Shown here: in pieces, positions 46,416 to 56,367 of the stretch
Numbering within the stretch: position 1 is the stretch's first letter
Layout: each line of letters begins with the position of its first letter
Source: Crocinitomicaceae bacterium
Lineage (GTDB): Bacteria; Bacteroidota; Bacteroidia; Flavobacteriales_D; Crocinitomicaceae
Assembly (NCBI GenBank): GCA_017984635.1
Contig: JAGNZC010000008.1
Location: forward strand, 1-64,000
Direction of reading: 5' to 3'
DNA: 64,000 nucleotides
Program-made: the position numbers and the translations under genes
Notes under the pieces: generated by a model
What the model was told of the DNA's origin: nothing
The model's input: the letters and a program-made list of their open reading frames with translations, nothing else
Databases searched by the model: none

Positions 46416-48556
46416 TATTCAATAACAATTGATTTTTGAGCAATACCATAAGGTGTTGTTGTTTTAACAATATATGTTCCAGCTTTGATTGCTGCAATAT
46501 TCACTTTCGTAAGAACTAAGTTTTTGACATCCGAAGCTAAAACTATACGACCTTGAACATCACTAATTTCATACGCAGAAATTGTTGTACCATCTACGTG
46601 CAAATTCAATTCATTTTTCGCAGGATTTGGATACACTACAAAATTAGATGTCAATAGTTCATCAATTGATGCTTGACAAGCCAACGCATCATATGTCATG
46701 TTTGAAAAATTTATGAAGCATACAAAATCAACACTATCCACAAAAGGATTTCTATTACCTTGTAATGAATCAATATAATCATTTCTAGAAATCTCATAAT
46801 TACTTGGTAAATCATTGAAGTGCCATTGTTTTAAAATCGCTTGATTTTGTGAAGCTGGTAATGACCAAGAATTGCCACTCACCGTTGTATAACAAACAGC
46901 CTCATACATCATTGCTCTAGCAGCATCTCCTTTGTGTTCGTCTCTTGGTTCAAAAACAGTGTTTCCATTTGCATCTTGTCCAAATTTTGAACCTAAATAT
47001 GTCTGAGTAACTGTTACAACCTTTCCTAACGGATAATTACTTCTAACTGCATTTACATCATCTTGATTCGTAGGGAATAAATGGTGGTAATCATTGTATT
47101 CTGGTAAAGCTTGAGCTGGATTTGTAGGCATCCAAGAATGGCAATACGTATGCTCTCTAGAATATCCTGTTGCTGTAAAATCAAAAGGTTCAGCATAAAT
47201 TTTATTTTCACCTGAATATACACATGTAATAACACGACGATTAAGCGTTGTATCTCTAGCTGCAAACCCTTTAATCATAAAATTTCCATAGTTACTATAG
47301 AATTGCATTGTGTGAGGATTCACTAAATTGTGTAAATCTGATAAAAACGAAGAGCTTGAAGTATTGATTCCTGCATATTCATTTGCAGGTTGCATTGTTG
47401 CGGGTGTTGTAACAGCTCCAAAAAGTGGATTTGAAGTTTTGTAATTAATGTTTGTACCAGCACCATTGTATGCAAAAATCAAAAAGTGGTATGCCGTAGA
47501 TGCAACTATATTATTAGGGACAAAAATTGTTGAATTTGATGCATAAACAACTTGTGCATCTCCAATTACATCACCTCTTTGATAAACTGTACCATCAACT
47601 GGTGAAGCTGTAATTGCAGACCCTTTCTTACGTAATACGATGTATCCACCAACGTTAGAAGCTGGAGTAAATGAGCCCATAATTCGGTACGTTTTATTCA
47701 TTGAAAAAGTCAAAGCAGTGGGTTGAGCAGTTGGTTCCGTTGCGAAATTCCCTCCAATACCATTTAAATTAATAACATATGAAGCTTCATCCGTATCGTT
47801 GTTTGCAATAGTTAATACTGCTAGTCTTGTTCCAGCAGCACTTGGTGTAAAATTCACTACTAAATTTCCTGTAGCATTTGCTGCAACTGAAGCTGGGAAA
47901 GTAGCAACAGAAAAATCAGAAGCATTTGCACCTGAAATGGTAGCACTCGATAGGGTTAATGCATTTGCTGTTCCAACGTTTTCAACTGTGAATGTAGTTG
48001 GTGTCATAGTTGCAACAGGAGAATTCATCGTAAATGTACCTCCATTCAAAACGGTTGTAGCTCCTTGTTTCACATTGATTTCTTGAGCTGGTGTTGCAGC
48101 TCCTACCGCAATTGATACATCGTCTAATCCAACATTTCCGGAAACTTTGGTCGTATAGATGAAACGAATAAATCGAGTTGCTGGTAAAGGAACATCTGTA
48201 AATTGAGTATACGTTCCAGTTGGTAAAGTCGTAAATGCATGTAAAGTTGTCCATGTTGTTCCAAACTCAGACTCCTCCACTGTAAACGTACCACCGTTAA
48301 AACTATTCCCTGTGATGTAATAGGTTAAATTTCCTGGATTACTTGCGAAATTAATTATCAAATTATCACCCGTAGAATCAAATTTTTTCGCAGGAGGTGT
48401 ATTACCTGATGCTGTATATAAAACAGATTCGTTTTCTGTCCAGCCAATTGGCAAAGTTGGTGTCGTAAAACTCCAGCTTGTAGGTAATACAGCTTGAGAA
48501 AAACCTGTGAAACTAATCAGTAAAACAAGTAGTGAAATGTAATTCATTCTTTTCAT
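46415..48556 (-). CDS. T9SS-secreted endonuclease I (EndA-type) multidomain nuclease
   Basis: The 713-residue protein has a signal peptide (1-20), a beta-sandwich (about 23-150), a choice-of-anchor-D Ig-like domain (about 155-262, AQEINVKQGATTVLNGGTF) and an Fn3-like stretch. A nuclease domain of the endonuclease I family follows (about 390-630). Nuclease motifs are SREHTYCHSW and YHHLFPTNQDDVNAVRSNYP, which supply the His general base and the Asn metal ligand seen in Vvn/EndA enzymes. The end (VVYPNPAKNELNLHV to KSIVIE) is a type A T9SS sorting domain. It probably cuts DNA or RNA outside the cell. It overlaps the next gene by one base and lies 17 bases after the TonB receptor. Confidence 0.9.
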   Translation of the reverse strand: MKRMNYISLLVLLISFTGFSQAVLPTSWSFTTPTLPIGWTENESVLYTASGNTPPAKKFDSTGDNLIINFASNPGNLTYYITGNSFNGGTFTVEESEFGTTWTTLHAFTTLPTGTYTQFTDVPLPATRFIRFIYTTKVSGNVGLDDVSIAVGAATPAQEINVKQGATTVLNGGTFTMNSPVATMTPTTFTVENVGTANALTLSSATISGANASDFSVATFPASVAANATGNLVVNFTPSAAGTRLAVLTIANNDTDEASYVINLNGIGGNFATEPTAQPTALTFSMNKTYRIMGSFTPASNVGGYIVLRKKGSAITASPVDGTVYQRGDVIGDAQVVYASNSTIFVPNNIVASTAYHFLIFAYNGAGTNINYKTSNPLFGAVTTPATMQPANEYAGINTSSSSFLSDLHNLVNPHTMQFYSNYGNFMIKGFAARDTTLNRRVITCVYSGENKIYAEPFDFTATGYSREHTYCHSWMPTNPAQALPEYNDYHHLFPTNQDDVNAVRSNYPLGKVVTVTQTYLGSKFGQDANGNTVFEPRDEHKGDAARAMMYEAVCYTTVSGNSWSLPASQNQAILKQWHFNDLPSNYEISRNDYIDSLQGNRNPFVDSVDFVCFINFSNMTYDALACQASIDELLTSNFVVYPNPAKNELNLHVDGTTISAYEISDVQGRIVLASDVKNLVLTKVNIAAIKAGTYIVKTTTPYGIAQKSIVIE

Positions 48557-48573
48557 TCTTTCTTTTTTTTTAT

Positions 48574-51309
48574 TTAAAAACCAAATTTTAATCCTAGGTT
48601 AAATCTTCTGCCCATACCAACAAAAACATTGGCTGTATTTGCATCAAATCCTGGGCCATTTTGAGCATCTGTCATGTATACTTCATCTAAAACATTCATT
48701 ACTCCTCCTGAAAGTGTAGCAAAATATTTTTTAAAGAATTTTATTTCATACCCAAAATTGAAATCTAACAATCCATAACTTGGCATCATCCAAGATTCAC
48801 GGTCTTTATTAGCACCAACTAATTCAACGGGGTCAAAGTTGGCATAATTTTTATCAAAATACGTATAACGCAATTTCACGTACAAATCTTTTTTAATTTC
48901 ATATCGCAAACTAGCTCCCAATTGAATTTGAGCAGCATCGCCAACATGCACATCTTTCGCACTGAAGTCAACTTGTGCAACAATGTTATTGTCTTGATCA
49001 ATAATTGTTACAATATTTCCAGAAGTTGTTCTCCAATCAGCGATTGAAGCCAACCCTTCAAAATCAATTTTTGGTGTGATTTTATAAATGAAATCCAACT
49101 CAATTCCTTTGTGTAAAGCATCCAAACCATTGATATTATAAGAATCTCCATCTAAAGTTGTATACGTAAATTGCGGTGGTTTATTTTTCCAAATGGTATA
49201 ATACACATTTACATTGGATGAGAATCGTTTACTTTTAAAACCATAACCTAATTCAATAGAGGAAACTTTTTGATTTTGAATTTCTAAAAATGCTCTATTA
49301 GCATTATCAAAAACAGTATTCATTTTTGGAGCTATGTTTAGGTATCCAACATTAAAAAATACATTGTGATTTTTATTAATGTTGTAATTTGCACCACCTT
49401 TTACTGTTGCACCTGTAAACCATTTTTCATCAGTAGTTGCGGCTCTTGCTTCAGCAGAATTAATGGTATATTTTGTTCCATTTAACAACATGGTATCACC
49501 ATATCCAACAGCTTGAGCAAAAACAACTCCATCAATGACTAAATCTTTTTTCTTGAAATAGTCGATTCGCTGATAACCTGTTGTATTGATTGAAGCGGTA
49601 ACAAATGTACTCCACTTGTCTTTTTTGTATTCAACTTGACCAAAAACGCCCCCCCATTTCACCGTTGCATCGTTGTAATATGCGATTTTATCACCCACTC
49701 TTTTCATTGAATTAGAAGTATTTCCTAAAGTTGGTGTTTGTTGATTTTCATTCGTGTTGTCAATAGCATAATCCCCACCCATCAAATCATAAACTGATTG
49801 GTAATGCGAACCTCTATAATAACGCGCATCAATTCCAAACATTGATGACCAATTTGAATTTATTTTGTAGTTTAATGTTGACAATATTCCATACCATTTA
49901 TGGTCATTGTTTGAAGCTCTTAAATAATTACTAGACACATGCTCTGTTGTACTATATAAACTTGAATAAGCGGTGGAATTATAATCATACACTTTTTGTA
50001 GTTTCAATAATCCATTTGTTGTATCGTAATCACTTAAGGAAGTTTTAAGCCCAGTTCCTCCTCCAGAACCTATTGACATATATAATACAGTCGTTAAATT
50101 AAATTTAGCCGAAGGATTATACGAATGAGTTAAATTGAATTGAGGTTTATGGAAAAAATTTACTTTTTCATTAAAAATTTCTCCGTTGATTAAACCGGAA
50201 TTTGAATTGTATCGAATACCTCTAGCTCCAATTGTTGGTGTTGTATATTTGGAATTACTCACTTGATACAATGAATCTAAGGCTTCTTGGTAATTTATAC
50301 CTGCTTTTTCAGCTAATCCTTTATCAATTACAGCAATTGGTAAACGAGTTGTTCGTTGCCCATGCGATTGAGGCGCACCATTCACACCCAAACTAAACAA
50401 ATGCTTTTTGTATTTTTTCTGAACCTTAATAAAGTAAGACCAAGCATCATCAAATGTAGCATCAGCATAACTTGTACCCCATTTTTTAGCTCCTGCTACA
50501 GTTACTCCCCAATTACCTTTCAATAAACCAGTATTGTAACTAATTGCAGTTTTATATAACCCATAATTATTAACTTCTTGCTTAAAAGTAGCGCCCATTT
50601 TAGCATCTATTCCTTTAGTAACAACATTCATTGTACCACCAACAGAAACAACAGAAAGTTTAGAAGCTCCCAAACCACGTTGCACTTGCATGTAACGCGT
50701 AATATCACTTAATCCATCCCAGTTACTCCAATAAACCTGTCCCTTTTCCATGTCATTTACTGGAACACCATCTACCAAAACAGCAATATTACGTTGGTCA
50801 AATCCACGAATAGAAACACGCGCATCGCCTGCTCCACCACCTTGTTCTGTCGCATAAGCACCTGGTGTAGAATTCAATATCATAGGCAAATCTCGTGTTC
50901 CTAAATCTTCTGTTATTTGTTTTGCAGACAATTTAGAAAAAGCAATCGGCGTTTCACGCGTTTTAGCAGCATCTGCTTTCACAATCACTTCATCGATACC
51001 TTTCACATACTTTGCTAGAGTTATATCATATTTAAGAGATGTGCTACCCACTTTAAGTTTAAACTCCAGTGTATCGTATCCAAAACTCGTAACTTTAATT
51101 GAATACGTTTGATTTGGATCAATTTGTAATTTATAATTTCCGTCAATATCAGACTTTACGATAATGGTATTATTTAGTACGATCCGTGCGTCAAAAATCT
51201 GTTCAGATTCTGTTTCAACATCAGAAACAGAGCCACTCAGCGTGATTTTGTTCTGATTAAACGCATAAAAAGAAACTAATAAACTAATAAACAATACTAT
51301 AATTCTCAT
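48574..51309 (-). CDS. TonB-dependent outer-membrane receptor
   Basis: The 911-residue protein has a signal peptide (1-18), a CarboxypepD_reg-like domain (about 22-105), a plug domain (about 118-235, with RETPIAFSKLSAKQI, VSIRGFDQRNIAVLVDGVP and VSVGGTMNVVTKG) and a C-terminal 22-strand barrel ending in NLGLKFGF with the terminal Phe. No SusD-like partner is adjacent, so this is not a classic polysaccharide utilisation locus. Its place in an operon with a secreted nuclease and a 5'-nucleotidase suggests uptake of nucleic-acid breakdown products or a phosphate/metal compound; this is inference. Confidence 0.9.
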   Translation of the reverse strand: MRIIVLFISLLVSFYAFNQNKITLSGSVSDVETESEQIFDARIVLNNTIIVKSDIDGNYKLQIDPNQTYSIKVTSFGYDTLEFKLKVGSTSLKYDITLAKYVKGIDEVIVKADAAKTRETPIAFSKLSAKQITEDLGTRDLPMILNSTPGAYATEQGGGAGDARVSIRGFDQRNIAVLVDGVPVNDMEKGQVYWSNWDGLSDITRYMQVQRGLGASKLSVVSVGGTMNVVTKGIDAKMGATFKQEVNNYGLYKTAISYNTGLLKGNWGVTVAGAKKWGTSYADATFDDAWSYFIKVQKKYKKHLFSLGVNGAPQSHGQRTTRLPIAVIDKGLAEKAGINYQEALDSLYQVSNSKYTTPTIGARGIRYNSNSGLINGEIFNEKVNFFHKPQFNLTHSYNPSAKFNLTTVLYMSIGSGGGTGLKTSLSDYDTTNGLLKLQKVYDYNSTAYSSLYSTTEHVSSNYLRASNNDHKWYGILSTLNYKINSNWSSMFGIDARYYRGSHYQSVYDLMGGDYAIDNTNENQQTPTLGNTSNSMKRVGDKIAYYNDATVKWGGVFGQVEYKKDKWSTFVTASINTTGYQRIDYFKKKDLVIDGVVFAQAVGYGDTMLLNGTKYTINSAEARAATTDEKWFTGATVKGGANYNINKNHNVFFNVGYLNIAPKMNTVFDNANRAFLEIQNQKVSSIELGYGFKSKRFSSNVNVYYTIWKNKPPQFTYTTLDGDSYNINGLDALHKGIELDFIYKITPKIDFEGLASIADWRTTSGNIVTIIDQDNNIVAQVDFSAKDVHVGDAAQIQLGASLRYEIKKDLYVKLRYTYFDKNYANFDPVELVGANKDRESWMMPSYGLLDFNFGYEIKFFKKYFATLSGGVMNVLDEVYMTDAQNGPGFDANTANVFVGMGRRFNLGLKFGF

Positions 51310-51341
51310 AAAAGATATTTACGTTAATGATTAATCTAATA

Positions 51342-52253
51342 TTATTCAATAATTAAATTCGATTGAGCCATTTCACTATTCACGAAATGAATACGAACTG
51401 TATACATCCCTTTTTCAAAAGCAGCTGTAACAATTTCACTTGAAAGAACAGATCCATTTTTAATTTCAGAAGCGATCACTTGTCCTAAAACATTCAAAAT
51501 TTCAATTTTCTCAATCCCGATTGAAGCAGAAACCACTATTTTTCCATTTTGTGATGGATTTGGGTAAACTACAAATGATACTTTAGATGCTAATTCATCG
51601 ATTCCTACAAAACAATCACAGGTATGTTGACCTAATTCCGTCCATGTATCTTTTGGTAAGGAATCCCACTCTGTTGTAACGATAAATGGATCTGGATTGA
51701 CAGACACACCCTTTTTAACGTTTGATTTACGAATCAATGTTTGATCTTTTGTCCACCAAGCACCTACAGAACCATCATAAGGAAAAGCATCGCTCCAAGA
51801 TTGAGCAGTAGCAATAGATGCGTCGCCTGCTTTACCCATTAAATCAATCATTACACCATTTTTAAACAAACCAATCGCATCGTTTCCATTCATGTATGTT
51901 GGAGCTGGATATGCACCATCTAATTGATCCGCTAATGCTTGTAAAGCAGGAGATGCAGCAGGAGAAGAACCTGTACCAGTTGTTTGACCATTTACAATAA
52001 CAAACGTTGAATAAGGAGCGATTGAACCTGTCAAGTTTAAAACACCACCTGCTGTAGTTGTAGAATTTCCATTTGAATAACGTTCAACTGTATAACCTGA
52101 CAAATTAATGGTTGCTCCTGTTGGATTATAAATCTCAATTGCTTTATCATTTCCTGTTCCTTCCACATATTCAGAAATGAATAATTCAGAACAATCTTGT
52201 GCATACGTAGCACCAAAAACTAAAAAACTAAAATAAAGTAACGTTTTTTTCAT
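51342..52253 (-). CDS. Lamin-tail-domain protein with T9SS sorting domain
   Basis: The 303-residue protein has a signal peptide (MKKTLLYFSFLVFGATYAQ) and a lamin tail domain (LTD, about 20-215) opening with CSELFISEYVEGTGNDKAIEI (in shorter pieces) and including GATINLSGYTVERYSNG. Its type A T9SS sorting domain starts at VVYPNPSQNGKIVV. LTD domains occur in secreted nucleases such as Shewanella ExeM and Vibrio Xds, but no nuclease domain is present here. It is the first gene of the operon, 32 bases before the TonB receptor, and is likely secreted or surface-bound. Confidence 0.88.
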   Translation of the reverse strand: MKKTLLYFSFLVFGATYAQDCSELFISEYVEGTGNDKAIEIYNPTGATINLSGYTVERYSNGNSTTTAGGVLNLTGSIAPYSTFVIVNGQTTGTGSSPAASPALQALADQLDGAYPAPTYMNGNDAIGLFKNGVMIDLMGKAGDASIATAQSWSDAFPYDGSVGAWWTKDQTLIRKSNVKKGVSVNPDPFIVTTEWDSLPKDTWTELGQHTCDCFVGIDELASKVSFVVYPNPSQNGKIVVSASIGIEKIEILNVLGQVIASEIKNGSVLSSEIVTAAFEKGMYTVRIHFVNSEMAQSNLIIE

Positions 52254-52673
52254 AACATATTGATTTTAAAAATTAAAAAATACTGTTGATTTTGAAATGA
52301 AATACACAAAAAAGTAGCGGTATACTAATATAAATAGGTAAATTATTAAGAAAAATCTTACCCCAACTAGTAATACTTTGTGACATTATTTTTTCATCTC
52401 GCCGTGTTTATTTGTCTATGGTTTCAGACTATTACAAAAATAGCTTCAAGGAGAACATAGAAAAACTTGAAGCAAATGTAATTAATTATTTATTGAGTGG
52501 CATTATTTAATTGTTAACATTCGATCAATCATTTTTACACATTTTTGTTAATACTTTTTAAGATTGTATTACTTTTAAGGCTCAATTTTGGATTCAATAA
52601 ATTGAAAAAAGTACAATTTGTCTCTTATTTTTTTTATTGAACAAACGTTTAATAGCAACTTCAAACAAAGTAT
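52254..52673. other. Intergenic gap between the nucleotidase operon and DPP-IV gene
   Basis: The 420-base divergent gap is AT-rich. It holds a minus-strand TATTTTTG (52435-52442) that fits TAnnTTTG but is 181 bases from the LTD start, and a hairpin GCTTCAAG/CTTGAAGC (52443-52473). A plus-strand 30-codon reading frame (52418-52510) is too short to trust. No promoter close to either start was seen. Confidence 0.4.
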
Positions 52674-54872
52674 ATGTTTACTAAAATCAAAAAAATCACA
52701 CGCCCAATCAATTTTTTAACAATCTTATTTTCAATAACATCATTGTTTTCTTTTTGTCAAGAAATAACGGTGGAAAAAATTTGGAAAAAATATGAATTTT
52801 ACGCGAAAGGTGTAGATGGCTTCCGTTCAATGAATGATGGAAATCATTACTCTCAAATTACTGAAAAAAATGGTAAACAATCCATCACGAAACATAGTAT
52901 CATTGATGAAACAATCAACATAGAAACTTTGGTTCCTGCTGATAAATTAATTTATAAAAACCAAACTCTTCAGATCAATGATTATGAACTCAATAATGAC
53001 GAATCAAAAGTGTTGTTAATGACTCAAAAAGCGGCAATTTACAGAAGAAGTTTTACAGCTGTTTATTATTTGTATGATTTAAAATCAGGGAAATTAGAGG
53101 CGTTGGATGAAAAACATGCTCCTCAATCGTTGGCAGAATATTCGCCTGATGGATCAAAAGTTGCTTATATCTACAAAAATGATCTTTATGTGAAGAACAT
53201 TAAAAGTGGAGAAATAACTAAACTAACTGAAGATGGAAAGCGCAACAAAATAATTAATGGAACAACAGACTGGGTTTATGAAGAAGAATTTTCTATCACG
53301 AAAGCGTATTGTTGGTCACCCGATAGTAAATACATTGCGTTTTTGAAATTTGATGAACGAGAAGTACGTGAATTCAATATGGCGTATTATAAAGATCTAT
53401 ACCCTGAAAATTACACATTTAAATACCCGAAAGCTGGTGAAGCAAATAGCAAAGTAACAGCTCACTATGTTGCCATCAATTCTGGAAAAATTACAAAACT
53501 AGATTTAGGAGAATACGAATACATTCCTCGTTTAAAATGGTCTAACAACACAAATCAATTGGTGATTCAAACATTAAACAGACATCAAAACAACTTAAAA
53601 TACCACTTAATTGACTTGACAACAAAGAAAATGAATCACACAATTTTTTACGAAGAACAATCAAAATCGTATGTTGAAATTGATGATAATTTATTGATAT
53701 TGAAAGATGGCCAAACAATTCTTAGAACTAGCGAACAAGATGGCTACAATCACATTTACAAATTATCTTTTGATGGTAAATCAACTCAAATTACAAAAGG
53801 AAATTGGGATGTGATTGAAAATTATGGTATTAATGAAAATTCAGGTGACATTTATTATTCATCCGCTGAAAATGGAGCGATAAATAAAAGTATCTATTCT
53901 ATAAAAATAGATGGATCAGGTAAAAAACTGCTTAGTGCCAATACGGGTACAAATGATGCTGAATTTTCAACAGGATTTAATTACTTTATCAAAACTTATT
54001 CAGATGCAAACACCCCACCTGTTTATTCTTTGTGCAACAGCAATGGAGATAATATTAAATTATTAGAAAATAATTCTGAATTAAAAGAAAAGCTGATTAC
54101 CTACAAATTATCTAAAAAAGAATTTATTACATTTCATTCAGGTTCAACAGAATTAAATGGTTCAATTATTTACCCATCGAATTTTGATGCAACAAAAAAA
54201 TACCCCGTTTACCTTACTGTTTATGGCGGTCCTGGACACAACGAAGTGTTAAATGCATGGGATGGGAACGATTACATGTACCACCAATTATTAGCTCAAA
54301 AAGGTTACATCGTTGTTTCAGTTGATCCAAGAGGAACAATGTACAGAGGCGAAGCCTTTAAAAAATCAACCTACCTTCAACTTGGAAAATTAGAAACAGA
54401 AGATTTCATCAATGTTGCGAAAGAATTACAAGGTAAAACCTACGTTGATCCTGCAAGAATTGGAATTCAAGGTTGGAGTTTTGGAGGATTTATGGCTTCC
54501 AATGCTCTTTTCAAAGGTGCCGATGTTTTTAAAATGGGTATTGCAGTAGCACCTGTAACACATTGGAAATATTACGACAACATTTACACTGAACGTTTCA
54601 TGCGTACACCTCAAGAAAACCCAACAGGCTATAATGAAAATGCGCCAATTAATTTCGCCAACCAATTAAAAGGAAAATTCTTTTTAATTCATGGAGCAGC
54701 AGACGATAATGTTCACCTTCAAAATTCAATGGAATTAATCAATGCATTGATTAAAGCTGATAAACAATTTGACCATTTTATTTACCCCAATAAAAACCAT
54801 GGTATTTATGGTGGAAACACGCGTAATCACTTATTTAACATGCTTTTAAATTACACATTAAACAACTTGTAA
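52674..54872 (+). CDS. Dipeptidyl peptidase IV family (S9B) serine peptidase
   Basis: The enzyme releases X-Pro dipeptides from peptide N-termini. The 732-residue protein has a signal-like N-terminus (about 1-30), a beta-propeller (about 60-480) with DWVYEEEF near 202-209 carrying the Glu-Glu that binds the substrate amino terminus, and an alpha/beta hydrolase domain. The catalytic triad is Ser602 in GWSFGG, Asp677 in GAADDNV and His709 in KNHGIYGG. It is exported and probably periplasmic, where it works on peptides. It is not in an operon with the flanking gltA. Confidence 0.93.
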   Translation: MFTKIKKITRPINFLTILFSITSLFSFCQEITVEKIWKKYEFYAKGVDGFRSMNDGNHYSQITEKNGKQSITKHSIIDETINIETLVPADKLIYKNQTLQINDYELNNDESKVLLMTQKAAIYRRSFTAVYYLYDLKSGKLEALDEKHAPQSLAEYSPDGSKVAYIYKNDLYVKNIKSGEITKLTEDGKRNKIINGTTDWVYEEEFSITKAYCWSPDSKYIAFLKFDEREVREFNMAYYKDLYPENYTFKYPKAGEANSKVTAHYVAINSGKITKLDLGEYEYIPRLKWSNNTNQLVIQTLNRHQNNLKYHLIDLTTKKMNHTIFYEEQSKSYVEIDDNLLILKDGQTILRTSEQDGYNHIYKLSFDGKSTQITKGNWDVIENYGINENSGDIYYSSAENGAINKSIYSIKIDGSGKKLLSANTGTNDAEFSTGFNYFIKTYSDANTPPVYSLCNSNGDNIKLLENNSELKEKLITYKLSKKEFITFHSGSTELNGSIIYPSNFDATKKYPVYLTVYGGPGHNEVLNAWDGNDYMYHQLLAQKGYIVVSVDPRGTMYRGEAFKKSTYLQLGKLETEDFINVAKELQGKTYVDPARIGIQGWSFGGFMASNALFKGADVFKMGIAVAPVTHWKYYDNIYTERFMRTPQENPTGYNENAPINFANQLKGKFFLIHGAADDNVHLQNSMELINALIKADKQFDHFIYPNKNHGIYGGNTRNHLFNMLLNYTLNNL

Positions 54873-54897
54873 AACGGAAGAAAATTAGTTGGTTTTT

Positions 54898-54912
54898 CAT
54901 CAAATTTTGATG
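54898..54912. promoter_or_regulatory. Inverted repeat upstream of gltA
   Basis: CATCAAA and TTTGATG form a 7-bp inverted repeat around one T, 105 bases before the gltA ATG and 25 bases after the DPP-IV stop. No T-run makes it a terminator; it could be an operator. Confidence 0.3.
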
Positions 54913-55017
54913 TAGGTAAAAAAAAATAAAAATTATCTCATTTATTTTGAATTGATAAACAATTTCTTTAGTAATTTAGGCGGGAAAATTGATCATCAAC
55001 AAATTGTTTTAAACAAC

Positions 55018-56304
55018 ATGAGCGAAACAGCGAAAATTGAACTAGACGGAAAAACATATGAATTTCCAGTAGTTGTAGGTACAGAAAACGAAAAAGCGAT
55101 TGACATCAGCAAACTTCGTGACACAACTGGTTACGTAACTTTAGACACCGGATACAAAAATACGGGTGCTACTAAGAGTTCGATAACTTTTTTAGATGGA
55201 GAATTAGGAATTCTTCACTACCGTGGTTACCCAATTGAGCAATTAGCAGAAAAAGCGACTTTTATTGAAGTTGTTTATTTGTTGATTTATGGTAAATTAC
55301 CAACCCAAACTGAATTAGATTCATTTTCAAATAGCATAACAAAACACACGTTGGTGCACGAAGACATGAAACAATTCTTCGAAGCATATCCAGCAAAAGC
55401 TCATCCTATGGGAGTTTTATCTTCAATGGTATGTTCACTTTCAACATTCTATCCTGAATCATTAGATCCAAATAGAAGTCCAGAAGCAAAAGATTTAACC
55501 ATTCACCGATTATTAGCAAAATTACCTACATTGGCTGCTTGGTCTTACAAAAACGCTATGCGTCATCCATTCATGTACCCGAAGAATAATTTAGATTATT
55601 GTTCAAATTTCATGTACATGATGTTTGGAATGCCAACCGAAGAATACAATGTAGACCCTGTTATTGTTGATGCTTTAAATAAATTATTGATTTTACACGC
55701 TGATCACGAACAAAACTGTTCTACTTCTACCGTTAGAATTGTTGGTTCATCACAAGCGAATTTATACGCTACTATTTCAGCTGGAATATCTGCTTTATGG
55801 GGTCCTTTACACGGAGGAGCTAACCAAGCAGTGATTGAAATGTTAGAGCAAATTCACAACGATGGTGGAGATGTAGATAAATGGGTAGCAAAAGCAAAAG
55901 ACAAAGAAGATCCTTTCCGTTTAATGGGATTTGGTCACCGCGTTTATAAAAACTTTGACCCACGAGCAACAATCATCAAAAAAGCGTGTGATGATGTTTT
56001 GGAAAAATTAGGAATTAATGATCCAATGCTTGACATCGCTAAAAAATTAGAGAAGGTTGCTTTAGAAGACGAATATTTCAAAGCAAGAAACTTATATCCA
56101 AATGTTGATTTCTACTCTGGTATTATTTACAAAGCTTTAAAAATTCCTACAGAAATGTTTACTGTAATGTTTGCAATTGGACGTTTGCCAGGATGGATTG
56201 CTCAATGGAAAGAAATGACAGAAAACAATGAACCAATTGGAAGACCAAGACAAATCTATACAGGTGAAACACCTCGTGATTATGTTGAAATTTCAAAAAG
56301 ATAA
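55018..56304 (+). CDS. gltA: Citrate synthase
   Basis: GltA condenses acetyl-CoA with oxaloacetate in the TCA cycle. The 428-residue length is that of Bacteroidota citrate synthases. Catalytic residues are His265 in GPLHGGANQA, His307 in GFGHRVYKN and Asp364 in NVDFYSG. The N-terminal beta-rich extension (MSETAKIELDGKTYEFPVV) is typical of the type II hexameric enzymes. A TTG at 54952 would extend it by 22 unusual residues and is rejected. It ends at a strong terminator. Confidence 0.97.
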   Translation: MSETAKIELDGKTYEFPVVVGTENEKAIDISKLRDTTGYVTLDTGYKNTGATKSSITFLDGELGILHYRGYPIEQLAEKATFIEVVYLLIYGKLPTQTELDSFSNSITKHTLVHEDMKQFFEAYPAKAHPMGVLSSMVCSLSTFYPESLDPNRSPEAKDLTIHRLLAKLPTLAAWSYKNAMRHPFMYPKNNLDYCSNFMYMMFGMPTEEYNVDPVIVDALNKLLILHADHEQNCSTSTVRIVGSSQANLYATISAGISALWGPLHGGANQAVIEMLEQIHNDGGDVDKWVAKAKDKEDPFRLMGFGHRVYKNFDPRATIIKKACDDVLEKLGINDPMLDIAKKLEKVALEDEYFKARNLYPNVDFYSGIIYKALKIPTEMFTVMFAIGRLPGWIAQWKEMTENNEPIGRPRQIYTGETPRDYVEISKR

Positions 56305-56315
56305 TTTTTCAAAAC

Positions 56316-56347
56316 AAAAAAAAGCGGATGAATATCCGCTTTTTTTT
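56316..56347 (+). terminator. Bidirectional terminator after gltA
   Basis: GCGGAT/ATCCGC is extended by A-run/T-run pairs around a 4-base loop (GAAT). It lies between convergent gltA and the THUMP methyltransferase gene. Confidence 0.88.
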
Positions 56348-56367
56348 GAAATAATAGTTGAAATTGG

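Noticed and set aside
52443-52473. Hairpin GCTTCAAG/CTTGAAGC as a terminator
   Set aside because: The loop is 15 bases and the T-run is weak on both strands; no gene ends near it.
52334-52510. Plus-strand reading frame of 58 codons, with an ATG at 52418 giving 30 residues
   Set aside because: It is short, in an AT-rich gap, without a close promoter box or recognisable motif. Chance open frames of this size are common here.
54952-55017. TTG start for gltA
   Set aside because: It would add 22 residues not seen in citrate synthases; the ATG at 55018 gives the standard 428-residue enzyme.
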